This document shows, in pieces, positions 9,044 to 17,116 of a DNA stretch of 22,659 bases (its first letter is position 1; each line of letters opens with the position of its first letter). The notes beneath the pieces were generated by a model that had not been told where the DNA came from, ran no database searches, and worked only from the letters and a program-made list of their open reading frames with translations. The DNA comes from an uncultured Sphingomonadaceae bacterium (GTDB lineage: Bacteria > Pseudomonadota > Alphaproteobacteria > Sphingomonadales > Sphingomonadaceae). The stretch is from assembly GCA_946479505.1 (NCBI GenBank), contig CAMLGC010000040.1, forward strand, positions 1 to 22,659, in the 5' to 3' direction. A program made the position numbers and the translations under genes.

Positions 9044-9804
9044 CGCGCGATCTCGAGCCCGTCATAGCCCGGCTCCACGCCGTGGGGCAGCGCGCCACAG
9101 ACGGTGCGATAGTCCATCGAATGATCCATATGGATGAAGATCGCGCGCTTCGGGCGGAGCTCGGCGATCCATTCGAGCGCGGTCGGGACGTCGGGATGCG
9201 TCGGATGCGGGCGATAGCGCAGCGCGTCGAGAATCCACACGTCGAGACCTTCGTAAAGACTGCGCATCTCGTCGGTTAACTTATTGAAATCGGTTGCATA
9301 TCCTAACGAGAAATCCCCGACGGTGAAGCGCAATCCGGCGGAGTGGATCGAGCCGTGCGGCTGATCGACCACCTCGATCGCGATGCCGCCGATCGTGAGC
9401 CGATCCGGCAGGGTTTCGGCGGCGACGACCGACGGATAGCCGTCGCGGCCGTCGAAGATATAGGCAAAGCGCTGCTCGAGCGCGGCGAGCGTATCCGGTC
9501 GCGCAAGCCCGCGAATCGGGCCGCCGATCGCGTGGTAGATTTGCCGCAGATCGTCGATGCCGTGGCAGTGATCGGCATGGTCGTGCGTCCAGATCACCGC
9601 GTCGAGCGCCGCCACGTCGGCGGCGAGGAGCTGCTCGCGCATATCGGGGCTGGTGTCGATCAGGATACGCGTGCCCCCGTGCTCGACGAGAAGCGAGGCG
9701 CGGGTGCGGCGGTTGCGCGGCTCGTTCGGATCGCACGCTCCCCAATCCCGCCCGATCCGCGGCACGCCCGACGAGGTCCCCGAGCCGAGAATACGGACCT
9801 TCAC
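9040..9804 (-). CDS. MBL-fold metallo-hydrolase, PhnP-like
   Basis: 254 residues from GTG 9804, which overlaps the tatD stop (GTGA). The metallo-beta-lactamase signature THDHADH gives His74, His76, Asp78 and His79; later metal ligands are in ATDFNKL and FIHMDHSMDY. The N-terminal MKVRILGSGTSSGVPRIG and the CDP...NRRTRAS segment are typical of the PhnP-like group, which includes phosphoribosyl cyclic phosphate phosphodiesterases. No phosphonate genes are nearby, so a general cyclic-phosphate or nucleotide phosphodiesterase role is more likely than phosphonate breakdown. The pairing with tatD and metG is a conserved alphaproteobacterial arrangement. Confidence 0.9.
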   Translation of the reverse strand: MKVRILGSGTSSGVPRIGRDWGACDPNEPRNRRTRASLLVEHGGTRILIDTSPDMREQLLAADVAALDAVIWTHDHADHCHGIDDLRQIYHAIGGPIRGLARPDTLAALEQRFAYIFDGRDGYPSVVAAETLPDRLTIGGIAIEVVDQPHGSIHSAGLRFTVGDFSLGYATDFNKLTDEMRSLYEGLDVWILDALRYRPHPTHPDVPTALEWIAELRPKRAIFIHMDHSMDYRTVCGALPHGVEPGYDGLEIAR

Positions 9805-10577
9805 GCGGCGGCTTCGGCGAAGAGTTTCCGGAAGTTGCGGGTCGTCGCTTCGGCCAGGTCTTCGACGCGTTCGCCACGCAGACGGCTAAGGAAGTGCGCG
9901 GTATCGACGACGAAGCTCGGCTCGCCCGTCTTGCCCCGGTGCGGCACGGGCGCGAGGAAGGGCGCGTCGGTTTCGATCAGCAGCCTGTCGAGCGGCAGCC
10001 GTGCGGCGGTTTCCTGCAGGTCCTTCGCGTTCTTGAAGGTGACGATTCCCGAGATCGAGATGTAGAAACCGAGATCGAGCGCGATATCGGCGAAGGCGCC
10101 GCTCGCGGTGAAGCAGTGGATTACGCCGGGATAGGCGCCCTTCCCCATCTCGTCCGTGAGGATGGCGGCGGTGTCCTCCTCCGCATCGCGGGTGTGGACG
10201 ACGATCGGCAGGCCGGTTTCGCGCGCGGCAGCAATGTGGGCACGAAAGCTCGCCTGTTGGCGGTCGCGATCGGAATGGTCGTAATAATAATCGAGCCCGC
10301 TTTCGCCGATGCCGACGACGCGCGGGTGCTGCGCGCGCTCGACCAGCCTGGCGGTATCGACATGCGGGTGCTGATCGGCCTCGTGCGGGTGGATGCCGAC
10401 GGTTGCCCACACGTCGGGCTCGCGGGTCGCGGTCGCCAGGACATCGTCCCACTCGCTCTCGCGCGTCGCGATGTTGAGCATCTGCGCGACCCCGCGCGCG
10501 CGGGCGCGTTCGAGCACGGCCTGCTGTTCCTCCGCCAAGCCCTTGTAGTTCAAGTGACAATGGCTATCGACGAACAT
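9801..10577 (-). CDS. tatD: TatD family metal-dependent deoxyribonuclease
   Basis: 258 residues from ATG 10577, sharing one base with the metG stop (TGATG); a TTG three bases earlier, seven bases after AAGGAGG, is an alternative. Metal-binding and catalytic residues of the TIM-barrel hydrolase are present: DSHCH (His6, His8), Glu92 in GESGLDYYYD, His128 in VVHTRD, His154 in IHCFTAS and Asp204 in ETDAPFLAP. The family has 3'-5' exonuclease and endonuclease activity in DNA repair and degradation. Position directly after metG is the common bacterial arrangement. Cytoplasmic. Confidence 0.94.
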   Translation of the reverse strand: MFVDSHCHLNYKGLAEEQQAVLERARARGVAQMLNIATRESEWDDVLATATREPDVWATVGIHPHEADQHPHVDTARLVERAQHPRVVGIGESGLDYYYDHSDRDRQQASFRAHIAAARETGLPIVVHTRDAEEDTAAILTDEMGKGAYPGVIHCFTASGAFADIALDLGFYISISGIVTFKNAKDLQETAARLPLDRLLIETDAPFLAPVPHRGKTGEPSFVVDTAHFLSRLRGERVEDLAEATTRNFRKLFAEAAA

Positions 10578-12127
10578 CAATCGGCGGCCTCCTTCAGCTC
10601 GAGCCGCGGGAAGACGGGCGTGGGCGGCGAAATGCGGAAGCCCGACGCGGCAAGCGCATCATACCATCCCTCATCGGCGAGCGCTGCATGGTCCCGCGCG
10701 TCGACGCCGAGCTGGTCGAGCACCTTCCCCGCCGATTCCGGGATGACCGGCAGGATCGCGATCGCGAGGCTGCGGATCGCGCGGACGAGCGTGCCGAGCA
10801 CGGCGTGCATCCGATCGGGATCGGTCTTGCGCAGGCTCCACGGCGCCTGGACGTCGATATACGCGTTGCACGCGAACACGCCGCGCATCCACGCCTCGGT
10901 CGCCTGCGACAGCGCGAGATCGGCGAACGCGTCGCGGAAGCCCCCGACCGCTTCGTCAACTGTCGCCAGCAGGGCGGCGTCGGCCTCGTCCCCTCTTCCC
11001 TTCTCGGGAAGCGCGCCGTCGAGATTCTTGACGATGAACGACAACGTCCGCTGAGCGAGGTTGCCGAAGCTGTTGGCGAGATCGGCATTTGCGCGCGTTA
11101 CAATGGCTTCTGCCGAGAAGCTTCCATCCTGCCCGAAGCTGATGTCGCGGAGCAGGAAATAGCGCAATGCGTCGACGCCGTATGTCTCCGCCAGCGCGAC
11201 CGGATCGACGATATTTCCGGTCGATTTGGACATCTTCTCGCCGCGATTGAGCACGAAGCCGTGGCCGAACACCTGTCTGGGCAGCTCAATCCCCGCCGAC
11301 ATCAGGAAAGCGGGCCAATAGACCGTGTGAAAGCGGACGATGTCCTTGCCGATCAGGTGCAGGTCGGCGGGCCACCAGCGCGCGAAATCACCGCCCGTGT
11401 CGGGATAGCCGAGCCCCGAAATGTAGTTGGTGAGCGCATCGACCCAGACGTACATGACGTGGCCGTCGCTGCCGGGCACCTTGACGCCCCAGTCGAAGCT
11501 GGTGCGCGACACCGACAGGTCCGCAAGGCCGCCCTCGACGAAGCGCAATATCTCGTTGTGGCGGCTTTCGGGGCGGATGAAATCGGGGTGCGCGGCGTAG
11601 TGGTCGAGCAGCTTCTGCTGGTATCTGGAGAGGCGGAAAAACCACGTCTCCTCCGCCGTCCATTCTACGGGCGTGCCGTTGGGCGATAGCTTGCCGCCTT
11701 CCCCCTCGACCAGTTCCTTCTCGTCGTAGAACGCCTCGTCGCGGACCGAATACCAGCCCTCGTAGCGATCGAGATAAAGGTCGCCCGCTTCCTCCATCCT
11801 GCGCCAGAGCGCCTGGCTCGCCGCATGATGGTCGGGCTCGACGGTGCGGATGAAGCGATCGTACGAGATGTTCAATGCGGCCGTCATCTCTTGGAAATAA
11901 AACGACATTTCATCAGCAAGCGCGCGCACGGCGACGCCACGGTCGCGCGCGGTTTGCACCATCTTGAGGCCGTGCTCGTCGGTGCCCGTCTGGAAACGCA
12001 CATCGCGCCCCGCCTGGCGATGGAAGCGCGCGATCGCATCGGCGGCGATCGCCTCATAGGCGTGGCCGATATGCGGGCGACCATTGGGATAGTTGATCGC
12101 GGTGGTGATGTAATAGGGCGCGGACAT
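10577..12127 (-). CDS. metG: Methionyl-tRNA synthetase
   Basis: 516 residues from ATG 12127. It charges tRNA-Met with methionine. Class I signatures are HIGH at 19-22 and KMSKS at 298-302; FQTGTDEHG (45-53) is typical of MetRS. The connective-peptide region lacks the CxxC zinc knuckles of the E. coli enzyme, and there is no C-terminal EMAP tRNA-binding domain, which together give the short form usual in Alphaproteobacteria. The C-terminal part is the helical anticodon-binding domain (CNAYIDVQAPW, about 420-430). It lies between holB and tatD. Confidence 0.97.
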   Translation of the reverse strand: MSAPYYITTAINYPNGRPHIGHAYEAIAADAIARFHRQAGRDVRFQTGTDEHGLKMVQTARDRGVAVRALADEMSFYFQEMTAALNISYDRFIRTVEPDHHAASQALWRRMEEAGDLYLDRYEGWYSVRDEAFYDEKELVEGEGGKLSPNGTPVEWTAEETWFFRLSRYQQKLLDHYAAHPDFIRPESRHNEILRFVEGGLADLSVSRTSFDWGVKVPGSDGHVMYVWVDALTNYISGLGYPDTGGDFARWWPADLHLIGKDIVRFHTVYWPAFLMSAGIELPRQVFGHGFVLNRGEKMSKSTGNIVDPVALAETYGVDALRYFLLRDISFGQDGSFSAEAIVTRANADLANSFGNLAQRTLSFIVKNLDGALPEKGRGDEADAALLATVDEAVGGFRDAFADLALSQATEAWMRGVFACNAYIDVQAPWSLRKTDPDRMHAVLGTLVRAIRSLAIAILPVIPESAGKVLDQLGVDARDHAALADEGWYDALAASGFRISPPTPVFPRLELKEAAD

Positions 12128-12185
12128 GGGGGGCTGTTAAGGCATTAGCGGGAGCAAGCAAAGATGCGTTCCGCGGCCCTGCTTT

Positions 12186-12204
12186 CCGTCGCCCCGACCG
12201 ACGG
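12186..12204 (-). repeat. Hairpin in holB-metG gap
   Basis: CCGTCG-N7-CGACGG, a six-base perfect GC-rich stem starting two bases after the holB stop codon and within the largest gap of this gene run (78 bases). No T-run follows on the minus strand, so it is not a classical intrinsic terminator; it may slow RNases or partly attenuate transcription. Confidence 0.35.
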
Positions 12205-12205
12205 G

Positions 12206-13183
12206 TCAGCGCGCCAGCCGCGCGACGATCCCCGCCATCTCATAAACGGTCGCCTGCGCGTCGAGCGAGAGGCCGCGGGCGGCGGCGACCAGCGTGCGGG
12301 CGGCCTCGTGCGCGTCGAGCGCGGCGCGTAAGCGCTCGCCGCGACGCGAGCCGGAGCGCGCGGCGATGAACGAGGGCACGCGATCGAGGAACGCGTCGTA
12401 GCGTGGCTGCGCGGCCTTGAGCGCGAGCGATTTGGCGAGCTTCGAGCGCGCGGCATTGTTCGGGTCGCCCTGCTCTGCAATCGTCACCAGCGCGCGGTCG
12501 AGCTCGGCCATGTCGAGCCCGGCAACACCGAGCGCGCGTCCCGGCGAGCCCTGCCCCGCGGCAATCAAGGCGGCGATCTCGTCGTCGCCCGCCTGTGGCA
12601 ATGCGTCGCGTAGAACTGACGTCATGGCCTCGCGCGGCAGCGGCTCGAAGCGGAGCAGGCGACAGCGCGAGCGGATCGTGGGCAGCAGCCGCCCCGGCGC
12701 ATGACTGACGAGGAGAAAGATCGTGCCCTGGGGCGGCTCCTCGAGGTTCTTGAGCAGCGCGTTGGCGCCGGCACGCTCGAGATCGTCGACGGCGTCGATC
12801 AGCACGACGCGCACGCGCGACATCGAGGGCGTGGTCGCGAACATCGGCTGGAGGCCGCGAACCTGCGCGATCGTGATCGAGCGCGCGCGATTCTCATCCG
12901 GCTTGGCCGGATCCTTCGGCAGCCGTTCGAGCAGGCGATAATCGGGGTGCGAGCCCGCCGCGATCAGCGAGCGCGTCGGATTGTCGTCGGGCAGGGCGAG
13001 GCCGGGCGGAAGCATGCCGGGGGCGGCGGCCTCGCCGAGCAGACGCGCAGCGGCGAGGCGGGCGAAGCTCCCCTTCCCCACCCCTTCCGGCCCGGCGAAC
13101 AGCCAGGCGTGGTGCATGGCCGGCCCGCGCATTGCCGCGAGAAACGCCGCCCGCGCGGCCTCGTTGCCGACAAGTGACGTCAT
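12206..13183 (-). CDS. holB: DNA polymerase III delta' subunit
   Basis: 325 residues from ATG 13183, overlapping the tmk stop (ATGA). It is the clamp-loader subunit that helps load the beta sliding clamp. An AAA+ domain covers about 1-210: a P-loop-like GPEGVGKGS at 31-39, LLKNLEEPPQG near 143-153 and the SRC motif at 172-174, which is typical of delta'. There are no CxxC zinc ligands, unlike E. coli delta'. The C-terminal third is the variable helical collar domain. The position between tmk and metG is characteristic. Delta' does not normally hydrolyse ATP even when P-loop-like sequence remains. Confidence 0.93.
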   Translation of the reverse strand: MTSLVGNEAARAAFLAAMRGPAMHHAWLFAGPEGVGKGSFARLAAARLLGEAAAPGMLPPGLALPDDNPTRSLIAAGSHPDYRLLERLPKDPAKPDENRARSITIAQVRGLQPMFATTPSMSRVRVVLIDAVDDLERAGANALLKNLEEPPQGTIFLLVSHAPGRLLPTIRSRCRLLRFEPLPREAMTSVLRDALPQAGDDEIAALIAAGQGSPGRALGVAGLDMAELDRALVTIAEQGDPNNAARSKLAKSLALKAAQPRYDAFLDRVPSFIAARSGSRRGERLRAALDAHEAARTLVAAARGLSLDAQATVYEMAGIVARLAR

Positions 13184-13809
13184 GGCAGCAGGTCGGCGAG
13201 TCCGGCGACGAGCGCGTCGGTGACGGTGTCGTGGCTCGCGGACGCGTCGATCAGGCGAATGCGATCGGGCTCGGCGGCGGCGAAACGGCGAAAGGCGGCG
13301 GCGACCGACTCGTGGAAGCCGGTCTCGCGCGCGGCGAACCGGTCGGCGGCCGCCCCGTCGCGGTGCGAGGCGCGCGCGGCGCCTTCAGTCGGCGGGATTT
13401 CAAGCACGAAGGTGCGGTCGGGGAGCAGCCCGCGCGAGCCGAAACCGTGGAGCGCCATCAGCGCGGCGTCGTCGATCCCGCCCGCCACGCCCTGATAGGC
13501 GCGCGACGAATCGATGAAGCGGTCCGAGATCACCCAGGTACCGGCGGCGAGCGCGGGGCTGATCGTCTTCTCGACATGGTCGGCGCGCGCGGCGGCGAAG
13601 AGCAATGCCTCGGCATGCGAGCTCCAACGTGTGACCGCGCCCTGCATCAGGAGCCCGCGGATCGCCTCGGCGCCCTCGCTGCCGCCGGGCTCGCGCGTCA
13701 CGAGCGTATGAAGCCCGCGCGCCTCGAGCGCGGCGGCGAGCCGCCGAACCTGGGTCGACTTGCCGGCGCCCTCCCCGCCCTCGAGCGAGATGAAGCGCCC
13801 GCGCGTCAT
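13180..13809 (-). CDS. tmk: Thymidylate kinase
   Basis: 209 residues from ATG 13809, which overlaps the carboxypeptidase stop (ATGA) and gives the usual family length. An upstream in-frame GTG at 13836 would add nine residues lying inside the preceding gene and is less likely. It phosphorylates dTMP to dTDP. The P-loop GGEGAGKST is at 11-19, REPGG follows near residue 40, and the DRF motif (ISDRFIDSSRAYQG) binds the substrate. An Arg-containing LID-like segment is present near HRDGAAADRF. Coupled to holB downstream, an arrangement common across bacteria. Confidence 0.96.
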   Translation of the reverse strand: MTRGRFISLEGGEGAGKSTQVRRLAAALEARGLHTLVTREPGGSEGAEAIRGLLMQGAVTRWSSHAEALLFAAARADHVEKTISPALAAGTWVISDRFIDSSRAYQGVAGGIDDAALMALHGFGSRGLLPDRTFVLEIPPTEGAARASHRDGAAADRFAARETGFHESVAAAFRRFAAAEPDRIRLIDASASHDTVTDALVAGLADLLP

Positions 13810-14969
13810 GCGAAAAGGGACATCAGCCCGTTCCACGCGCGGCGGAAGAAGCCCGCCTCGTCGACATCGGCCGCGGCGACGAGCGGCATCGTCTGCGGGC
13901 CCGTATCGCTCGTGGTGACGACGAGGTCGGCGATGTGCTGGCCGGCCTTGATCGGCGCCTTGATGGGGCCGTTATAGACGACCTTGGCCTGCATCTCGGG
14001 AAGCGCGCCCGCGGGAACGGTGACGGTGAGCGGCTGCGGCGCGATAAGGCCGACCTCGGTCGCATCGCCCATCTGCACCTCGGCGGTCGCGACCTGCTTG
14101 CCCTTGGCGACGATCGGGTGCGCCTGCCACGCGCGGAAGCCCCAGTTCATGAAGCGCACCGATTCGCTGACGCGCTGGTTGAAGCTCGAAAGGCCCGCCA
14201 TCACCATGATGAGCCTGCGACCGTTCTGCTCGGCCGACCCGGTGACCGAATAGCCCGCTTCCTCGGTATGCCCGGTCTTGAGCCCGTCGGCGCCGTCGAC
14301 GCGGCCGAGCAGCGGATCGCGATTCGCCTGGGTGATCGGCTCGCCGCTCGCGGTCTTGCCCCAGGTGAAATCAGGCTTCGAGTAGAACTGTTTGTAGAGC
14401 TTCGGAAAATCCTCGATCGTCGCCTCGGCGAGCGTGGTGAGATCGCGCGCGGTGACGTAGGTGACGCCATTGTCCGGCCAACCGTTCGAGGTGCCGAAAT
14501 GGCTGTTGGTCATACCGAGCTTCTTGGCCTCGGCATTCATCTGCGAAACCCAGGCCTGTTCGGTGCCCGACAATCCTTCGGCAAGCACGACGCAGGCATC
14601 GTTGCCCGACACGGTGATAATGCCGGAAAGCAGATCGGCGACGCTCACCTTCTGATTCGGTGACAGAAACATCGTCGAACCCGCTTGTGGACCGTGCCAT
14701 TTTTCCCATGTTTCGGGCCGGACGGTAATCATCTGGTCAAGCTGCACACGGTTCTGCCGGATCATGTCGAACGCGAGATAGACCGTCATCATCTTGGCGA
14801 GCGACGCCGGCGGGATGCGCTGATCGGGGTTCTTGGCGTAGAGCACCGTGTCCGACGACAGATCCTTCATGAAGGCGATCGGCGCGGGCGTCTCGAACGG
14901 CGGCGCCGCGGCGACGGTCGGGTACGAAATGGCGATGGCGGCGAGCGAGGCGGCGAACAGCTTCTTCAT
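13806..14969 (-). CDS. D-alanyl-D-alanine carboxypeptidase (PBP5/6 type)
   Basis: 387 residues from ATG 14969 with a Sec signal peptide (residues 1 to about 22). It removes the terminal D-Ala from peptidoglycan pentapeptides in the periplasm. Penicillin-binding motifs are in order: SLAK with nucleophile Ser56 and Lys59, SGN at 121-123, and KTG at 231-233. A C-terminal beta-sandwich (PBP5_C) follows at about 280-370. The end, FFRRAWNGLMSLFA, looks like the amphipathic helix that tethers PBP5/6 proteins to the inner membrane. It starts 29 bases after the SPOR-protein stop, and with the transglycosylase upstream it forms a cell-wall subcluster. DacA, DacC and DacF cannot be told apart here. Confidence 0.95.
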   Translation of the reverse strand: MKKLFAASLAAIAISYPTVAAAPPFETPAPIAFMKDLSSDTVLYAKNPDQRIPPASLAKMMTVYLAFDMIRQNRVQLDQMITVRPETWEKWHGPQAGSTMFLSPNQKVSVADLLSGIITVSGNDACVVLAEGLSGTEQAWVSQMNAEAKKLGMTNSHFGTSNGWPDNGVTYVTARDLTTLAEATIEDFPKLYKQFYSKPDFTWGKTASGEPITQANRDPLLGRVDGADGLKTGHTEEAGYSVTGSAEQNGRRLIMVMAGLSSFNQRVSESVRFMNWGFRAWQAHPIVAKGKQVATAEVQMGDATEVGLIAPQPLTVTVPAGALPEMQAKVVYNGPIKAPIKAGQHIADLVVTTSDTGPQTMPLVAAADVDEAGFFRRAWNGLMSLFA

Positions 14970-14998
14970 GAAATATCCGTGAACCTTGGAATGGAGGT

Positions 14999-15841
14999 TT
15001 AATCGTCGGTAAGGACGCGTGCATCGCCATAGCCGCGCTTGGCGGCGGCGTCACGCGCGCGATCCGCATCGGCGCGGGTCTTGAACGGGCCGAGGCGGAC
15101 GCGGAAATAGCGACCGGCGGGCTGGACCGAACCGTGGATGGCCTTGGCGACGCGATCGGCGCGGTCGCGGGTCGAGAAAGCTGCGACCTGGACCTGGTAG
15201 TCACCTCCCGCGCTCGGCCCGACAGCGGGCGGTTTGGTGGCTGGAGCCGGAGCCGGTTTGGCCGGGGTCGTCGCCTTGCCGGCTGCGGCTGTCTCGGTCG
15301 CCGCCGCGGGCGCCTTCTTCGCATCGAGCAGCTTGCGAAGCCCCACGAGCAGCACCGGCGGCGCATCCATTCGCGCCGATGCAGCGCGGCCCTCGCGCAG
15401 CGCCACCGCATCGACGTCCGGCGCGTCGACCTCGCGCACCCGCACGGCGGCCGCCGCGCCGCCGATCCCGAGCAGGCGCGCGGCCGCAGGCGACAGCGCG
15501 ATCAGACGATCGGCGCGCTCGGGGCTGCCCTCGGCGATGCGAAGCAGGATCGTCGTGCCGGTGTCGAGCGCGGTCACCTCGGCGAAGGCACCGAGGGGAA
15601 GCATGCCGCTTGTCGCGGTCACCGCCGTTCCTCCGCCCGCGCCGACACCGGCATAGCCGACCGTGTCGTACCGCTTGGCGGCACCCGAGGTTCCTGCCGG
15701 TCCGGTCGCTTCGACGCCGTCGGGCAGGACGGGCGCGGGCGCCGCGACCGGATTGGACGGCGCGGGCGGCAGATCCTGCGCCTGAGCTCCCCATCCACTC
15801 GCCGCAGCGAGCAGGACGACCCCTTTAATGTTCCACTGCAT
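14999..15841 (-). CDS. SPOR-domain protein with degenerate RlpA-like barrel
   Basis: 280 residues from ATG 15841, overlapping the previous gene by 17 bases. A signal peptide ends near residue 21 (GAQA/Q). Residues about 57-127 resemble the RlpA double-psi beta-barrel (LPLGAFAEVTAL, then DRLIALSPAAARLLGIG). However, the usual ASWYG, AAH and NDRGP blocks, which carry the residues needed for glycan cleavage, read VGYAG, TATSG and RIAEGSP. An Ala/Pro-rich linker (about 175-212) leads to a C-terminal SPOR domain (213-280; YQVQVAAFSTRDRAD and YFRVRLGPFKTRADAD), which binds denuded glycan at the division septum. It is inferred to be a periplasmic septal-wall protein that binds peptidoglycan but may not cut it. 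Its neighbours are a lytic transglycosylase and a carboxypeptidase. Confidence 0.82.
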   Translation of the reverse strand: MQWNIKGVVLLAAASGWGAQAQDLPPAPSNPVAAPAPVLPDGVEATGPAGTSGAAKRYDTVGYAGVGAGGGTAVTATSGMLPLGAFAEVTALDTGTTILLRIAEGSPERADRLIALSPAAARLLGIGGAAAAVRVREVDAPDVDAVALREGRAASARMDAPPVLLVGLRKLLDAKKAPAAATETAAAGKATTPAKPAPAPATKPPAVGPSAGGDYQVQVAAFSTRDRADRVAKAIHGSVQPAGRYFRVRLGPFKTRADADRARDAAAKRGYGDARVLTDD

Positions 15842-16904
15842 CCGCCAACAGCCCCACCGACAGCGCGTAAAAATTCGAGCAATTGTAATCGAGGATGACA
15901 CGGTAGTTGCCGGTGAGCAAATAGGCCGTGGCATCGGGGCCGTCGGGCTCGAGCAGCGTCGCGAGCATGGCATCGTCCGCGGGCCAGGCGCGGCCCTGCG
16001 GCACCAGCCCCAGCGCGCGCCATTCGGCCACCGTCTTCCATTCGCTGTGCCGCTCGAACACACGCGGGCAGCGCGGCGAGGTCGTATGGTTGACGAGCGC
16101 CGATCGATCGAGGCCCGCCGGCGTCGAGACCGCAAAACCCCAGGGCTGGCCCGGCCGCCACCCGGCATTGACGAAATAGTTGGCGATCGAGGCGAGCGTG
16201 TCGGCGTCGCTGTGCCAGATATCGGCCCGGCCATCGCCATCGCCGTCGCGCGCGAGGCGGAGATAGACCGAAGGGAGGAATTGCGGGCCGCCGGTCGCCC
16301 CCGCCCAGCTCCCCTCGAGCGTCGCGCGCGGCACGCCCCGATCGATCATCTCGAGCGCGGCGACGAACTCGTTCGAGAACAATTCGCGCCGGCGCCCCTC
16401 ATAGGCGAGCGTCGCCAGCGATCGCGGCAGATCGAATCCGCCCATGAAGCCGCCGTAGTTGGTCTCATGCCCCCAGATCGAAACCATGATCGATTCGGGA
16501 ACGCCCGTCTCGGCTTCGATCCGCGCGAGCTTGGTGCGGTTCTCGAGCCAGGCGGCGCGACCGCGGCGGATGCGCGCGGCATCGACGTGCTTGGCCTTGT
16601 AGGGCGCGAACATCGGGATCGGCGCGTTCGGATTGCCGCCGGGCTGGCCGCGGTCGAGCTCGATCACGCGCTCGTTCAGGGTGAGCGTCGGGAAGACCGC
16701 GGCGATCGTCCCTTGGCTGACGCCCGCCGCGGCGGCCTGCGCGCGCAAGGTGCCGAGATAATCCTGGAAGCCCGCCTCGGTCTGCGCGACCGCCGATCCG
16801 CCCATTCCCAGGCACACGACGGCCGCTCCGGCCAGCCTCATCCAACGCGATACGCACGCAAAACCCCACATGCGTCGATTCTTGCCACACTCGACCGCCG
16901 ACAT
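15825..16904 (-). CDS. Lytic murein transglycosylase, MltB-like (TIGR02283 type)
   Basis: 359 residues if read from ATG 16904; ATG 16871 and ATG 16841 are alternatives, and none has a strong ribosome binding site. All keep the signal peptide core MRLAGAAVVCLGMGGSAVAQ. The enzyme cleaves peptidoglycan glycan strands to 1,6-anhydro products. The catalytic Glu147 is in IWGHETNYG; GATGGPQFLPSVYLR and DADTLASIANYF are further SLT/MltB-family motifs. The C-terminal YRVILDYNCSNFYALSVGLLAD is typical of the MltB-2 group. No PG_binding domain follows, so this is the short form. It is a periplasmic or outer-membrane-associated enzyme, though no lipobox is obvious. It heads the leftward cell-wall and housekeeping run. 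Confidence 0.9.
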   Translation of the reverse strand: MSAVECGKNRRMWGFACVSRWMRLAGAAVVCLGMGGSAVAQTEAGFQDYLGTLRAQAAAAGVSQGTIAAVFPTLTLNERVIELDRGQPGGNPNAPIPMFAPYKAKHVDAARIRRGRAAWLENRTKLARIEAETGVPESIMVSIWGHETNYGGFMGGFDLPRSLATLAYEGRRRELFSNEFVAALEMIDRGVPRATLEGSWAGATGGPQFLPSVYLRLARDGDGDGRADIWHSDADTLASIANYFVNAGWRPGQPWGFAVSTPAGLDRSALVNHTTSPRCPRVFERHSEWKTVAEWRALGLVPQGRAWPADDAMLATLLEPDGPDATAYLLTGNYRVILDYNCSNFYALSVGLLADAVEH

Positions 16905-16924
16905 GAACCCCCCATATCCCACCG

Positions 16925-16954
16925 CTTGCACAAATCGCCGCACCGGCCCTATGC
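16925..16954 (+). promoter_or_regulatory. Candidate tRNA-Ser promoter
   Basis: CTTGCA at 16925-16930 and CTATGC at 16949-16954, spaced by 18 bases, resemble the alphaproteobacterial CTTGAC / CTATAT pattern. The tRNA begins ten bases after the -10 element, as expected for a short-leader tRNA transcript. Confidence 0.5.
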
Positions 16955-16962
16955 GCATGCGC
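16953..16962. repeat. Perfect 10-base palindrome GCGCATGCGC
   Basis: The element lies between the tRNA -10 region and the first base of the tRNA, overlapping the expected transcription start. Short GC palindromes arise often by chance in GC-rich DNA, so function is uncertain. Confidence 0.4.
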
Positions 16963-16963
16963 T

Positions 16964-17050
16964 GGAAGCGTGGCCGAGTGGTTGAAGGCAGCGGTCTTGA
17001 AAACCGCCAACGGTGCAAGCCGTTCGTGGGTTCGAATCCCACCGCTTCCG
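16964..17050 (+). tRNA. tRNA-Ser (anticodon UGA)
   Basis: A class II tRNA. Acceptor arms GGAAGCG (16964-16970) and CGCTTCC (17043-17049) pair perfectly, followed by discriminator G. The anticodon stem GCGGT/ACCGC encloses loop CTTGAAA, with TGA at 16998-17000 reading UCA and related Ser codons. A long variable arm (AACGG/CCGTT) and T-arm GTGGG-TTCGAAT-CCCAC are clear. The next bases are CCG, so the 3' CCA is not encoded and must be added by CCA-adding enzyme. Confidence 0.97.
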
Positions 17051-17057
17051 CCGGCTT

Positions 17058-17083
17058 GATCGCATCCTTCGATACGTGCGATC
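17058..17083 (+). terminator. Hairpin downstream of tRNA-Ser
   Basis: GATCGCA (17058-17064) and TGCGATC (17077-17083) form a seven-base perfect stem with a 12-base loop, eight bases after the tRNA. There is no strong T-run, so termination is only a possibility; it could equally be a processing signal or part of the leader of the dioxygenase gene 33 bases on. Confidence 0.35.
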
Positions 17084-17116
17084 GTTGCTCGACCAGGCAA
17101 CAGGCCGGAGCCGAAA

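Noticed and set aside
13810..13836. Longer tmk start at GTG 13836.
   Set aside because: ATG 13809 gives the ATGA overlap and the normal family N-terminus directly before the P-loop.
17050..17053. Missing CCA at the end of tRNA-Ser, suggesting a degraded gene.
   Set aside because: All stems pair perfectly and many bacteria do not encode CCA.
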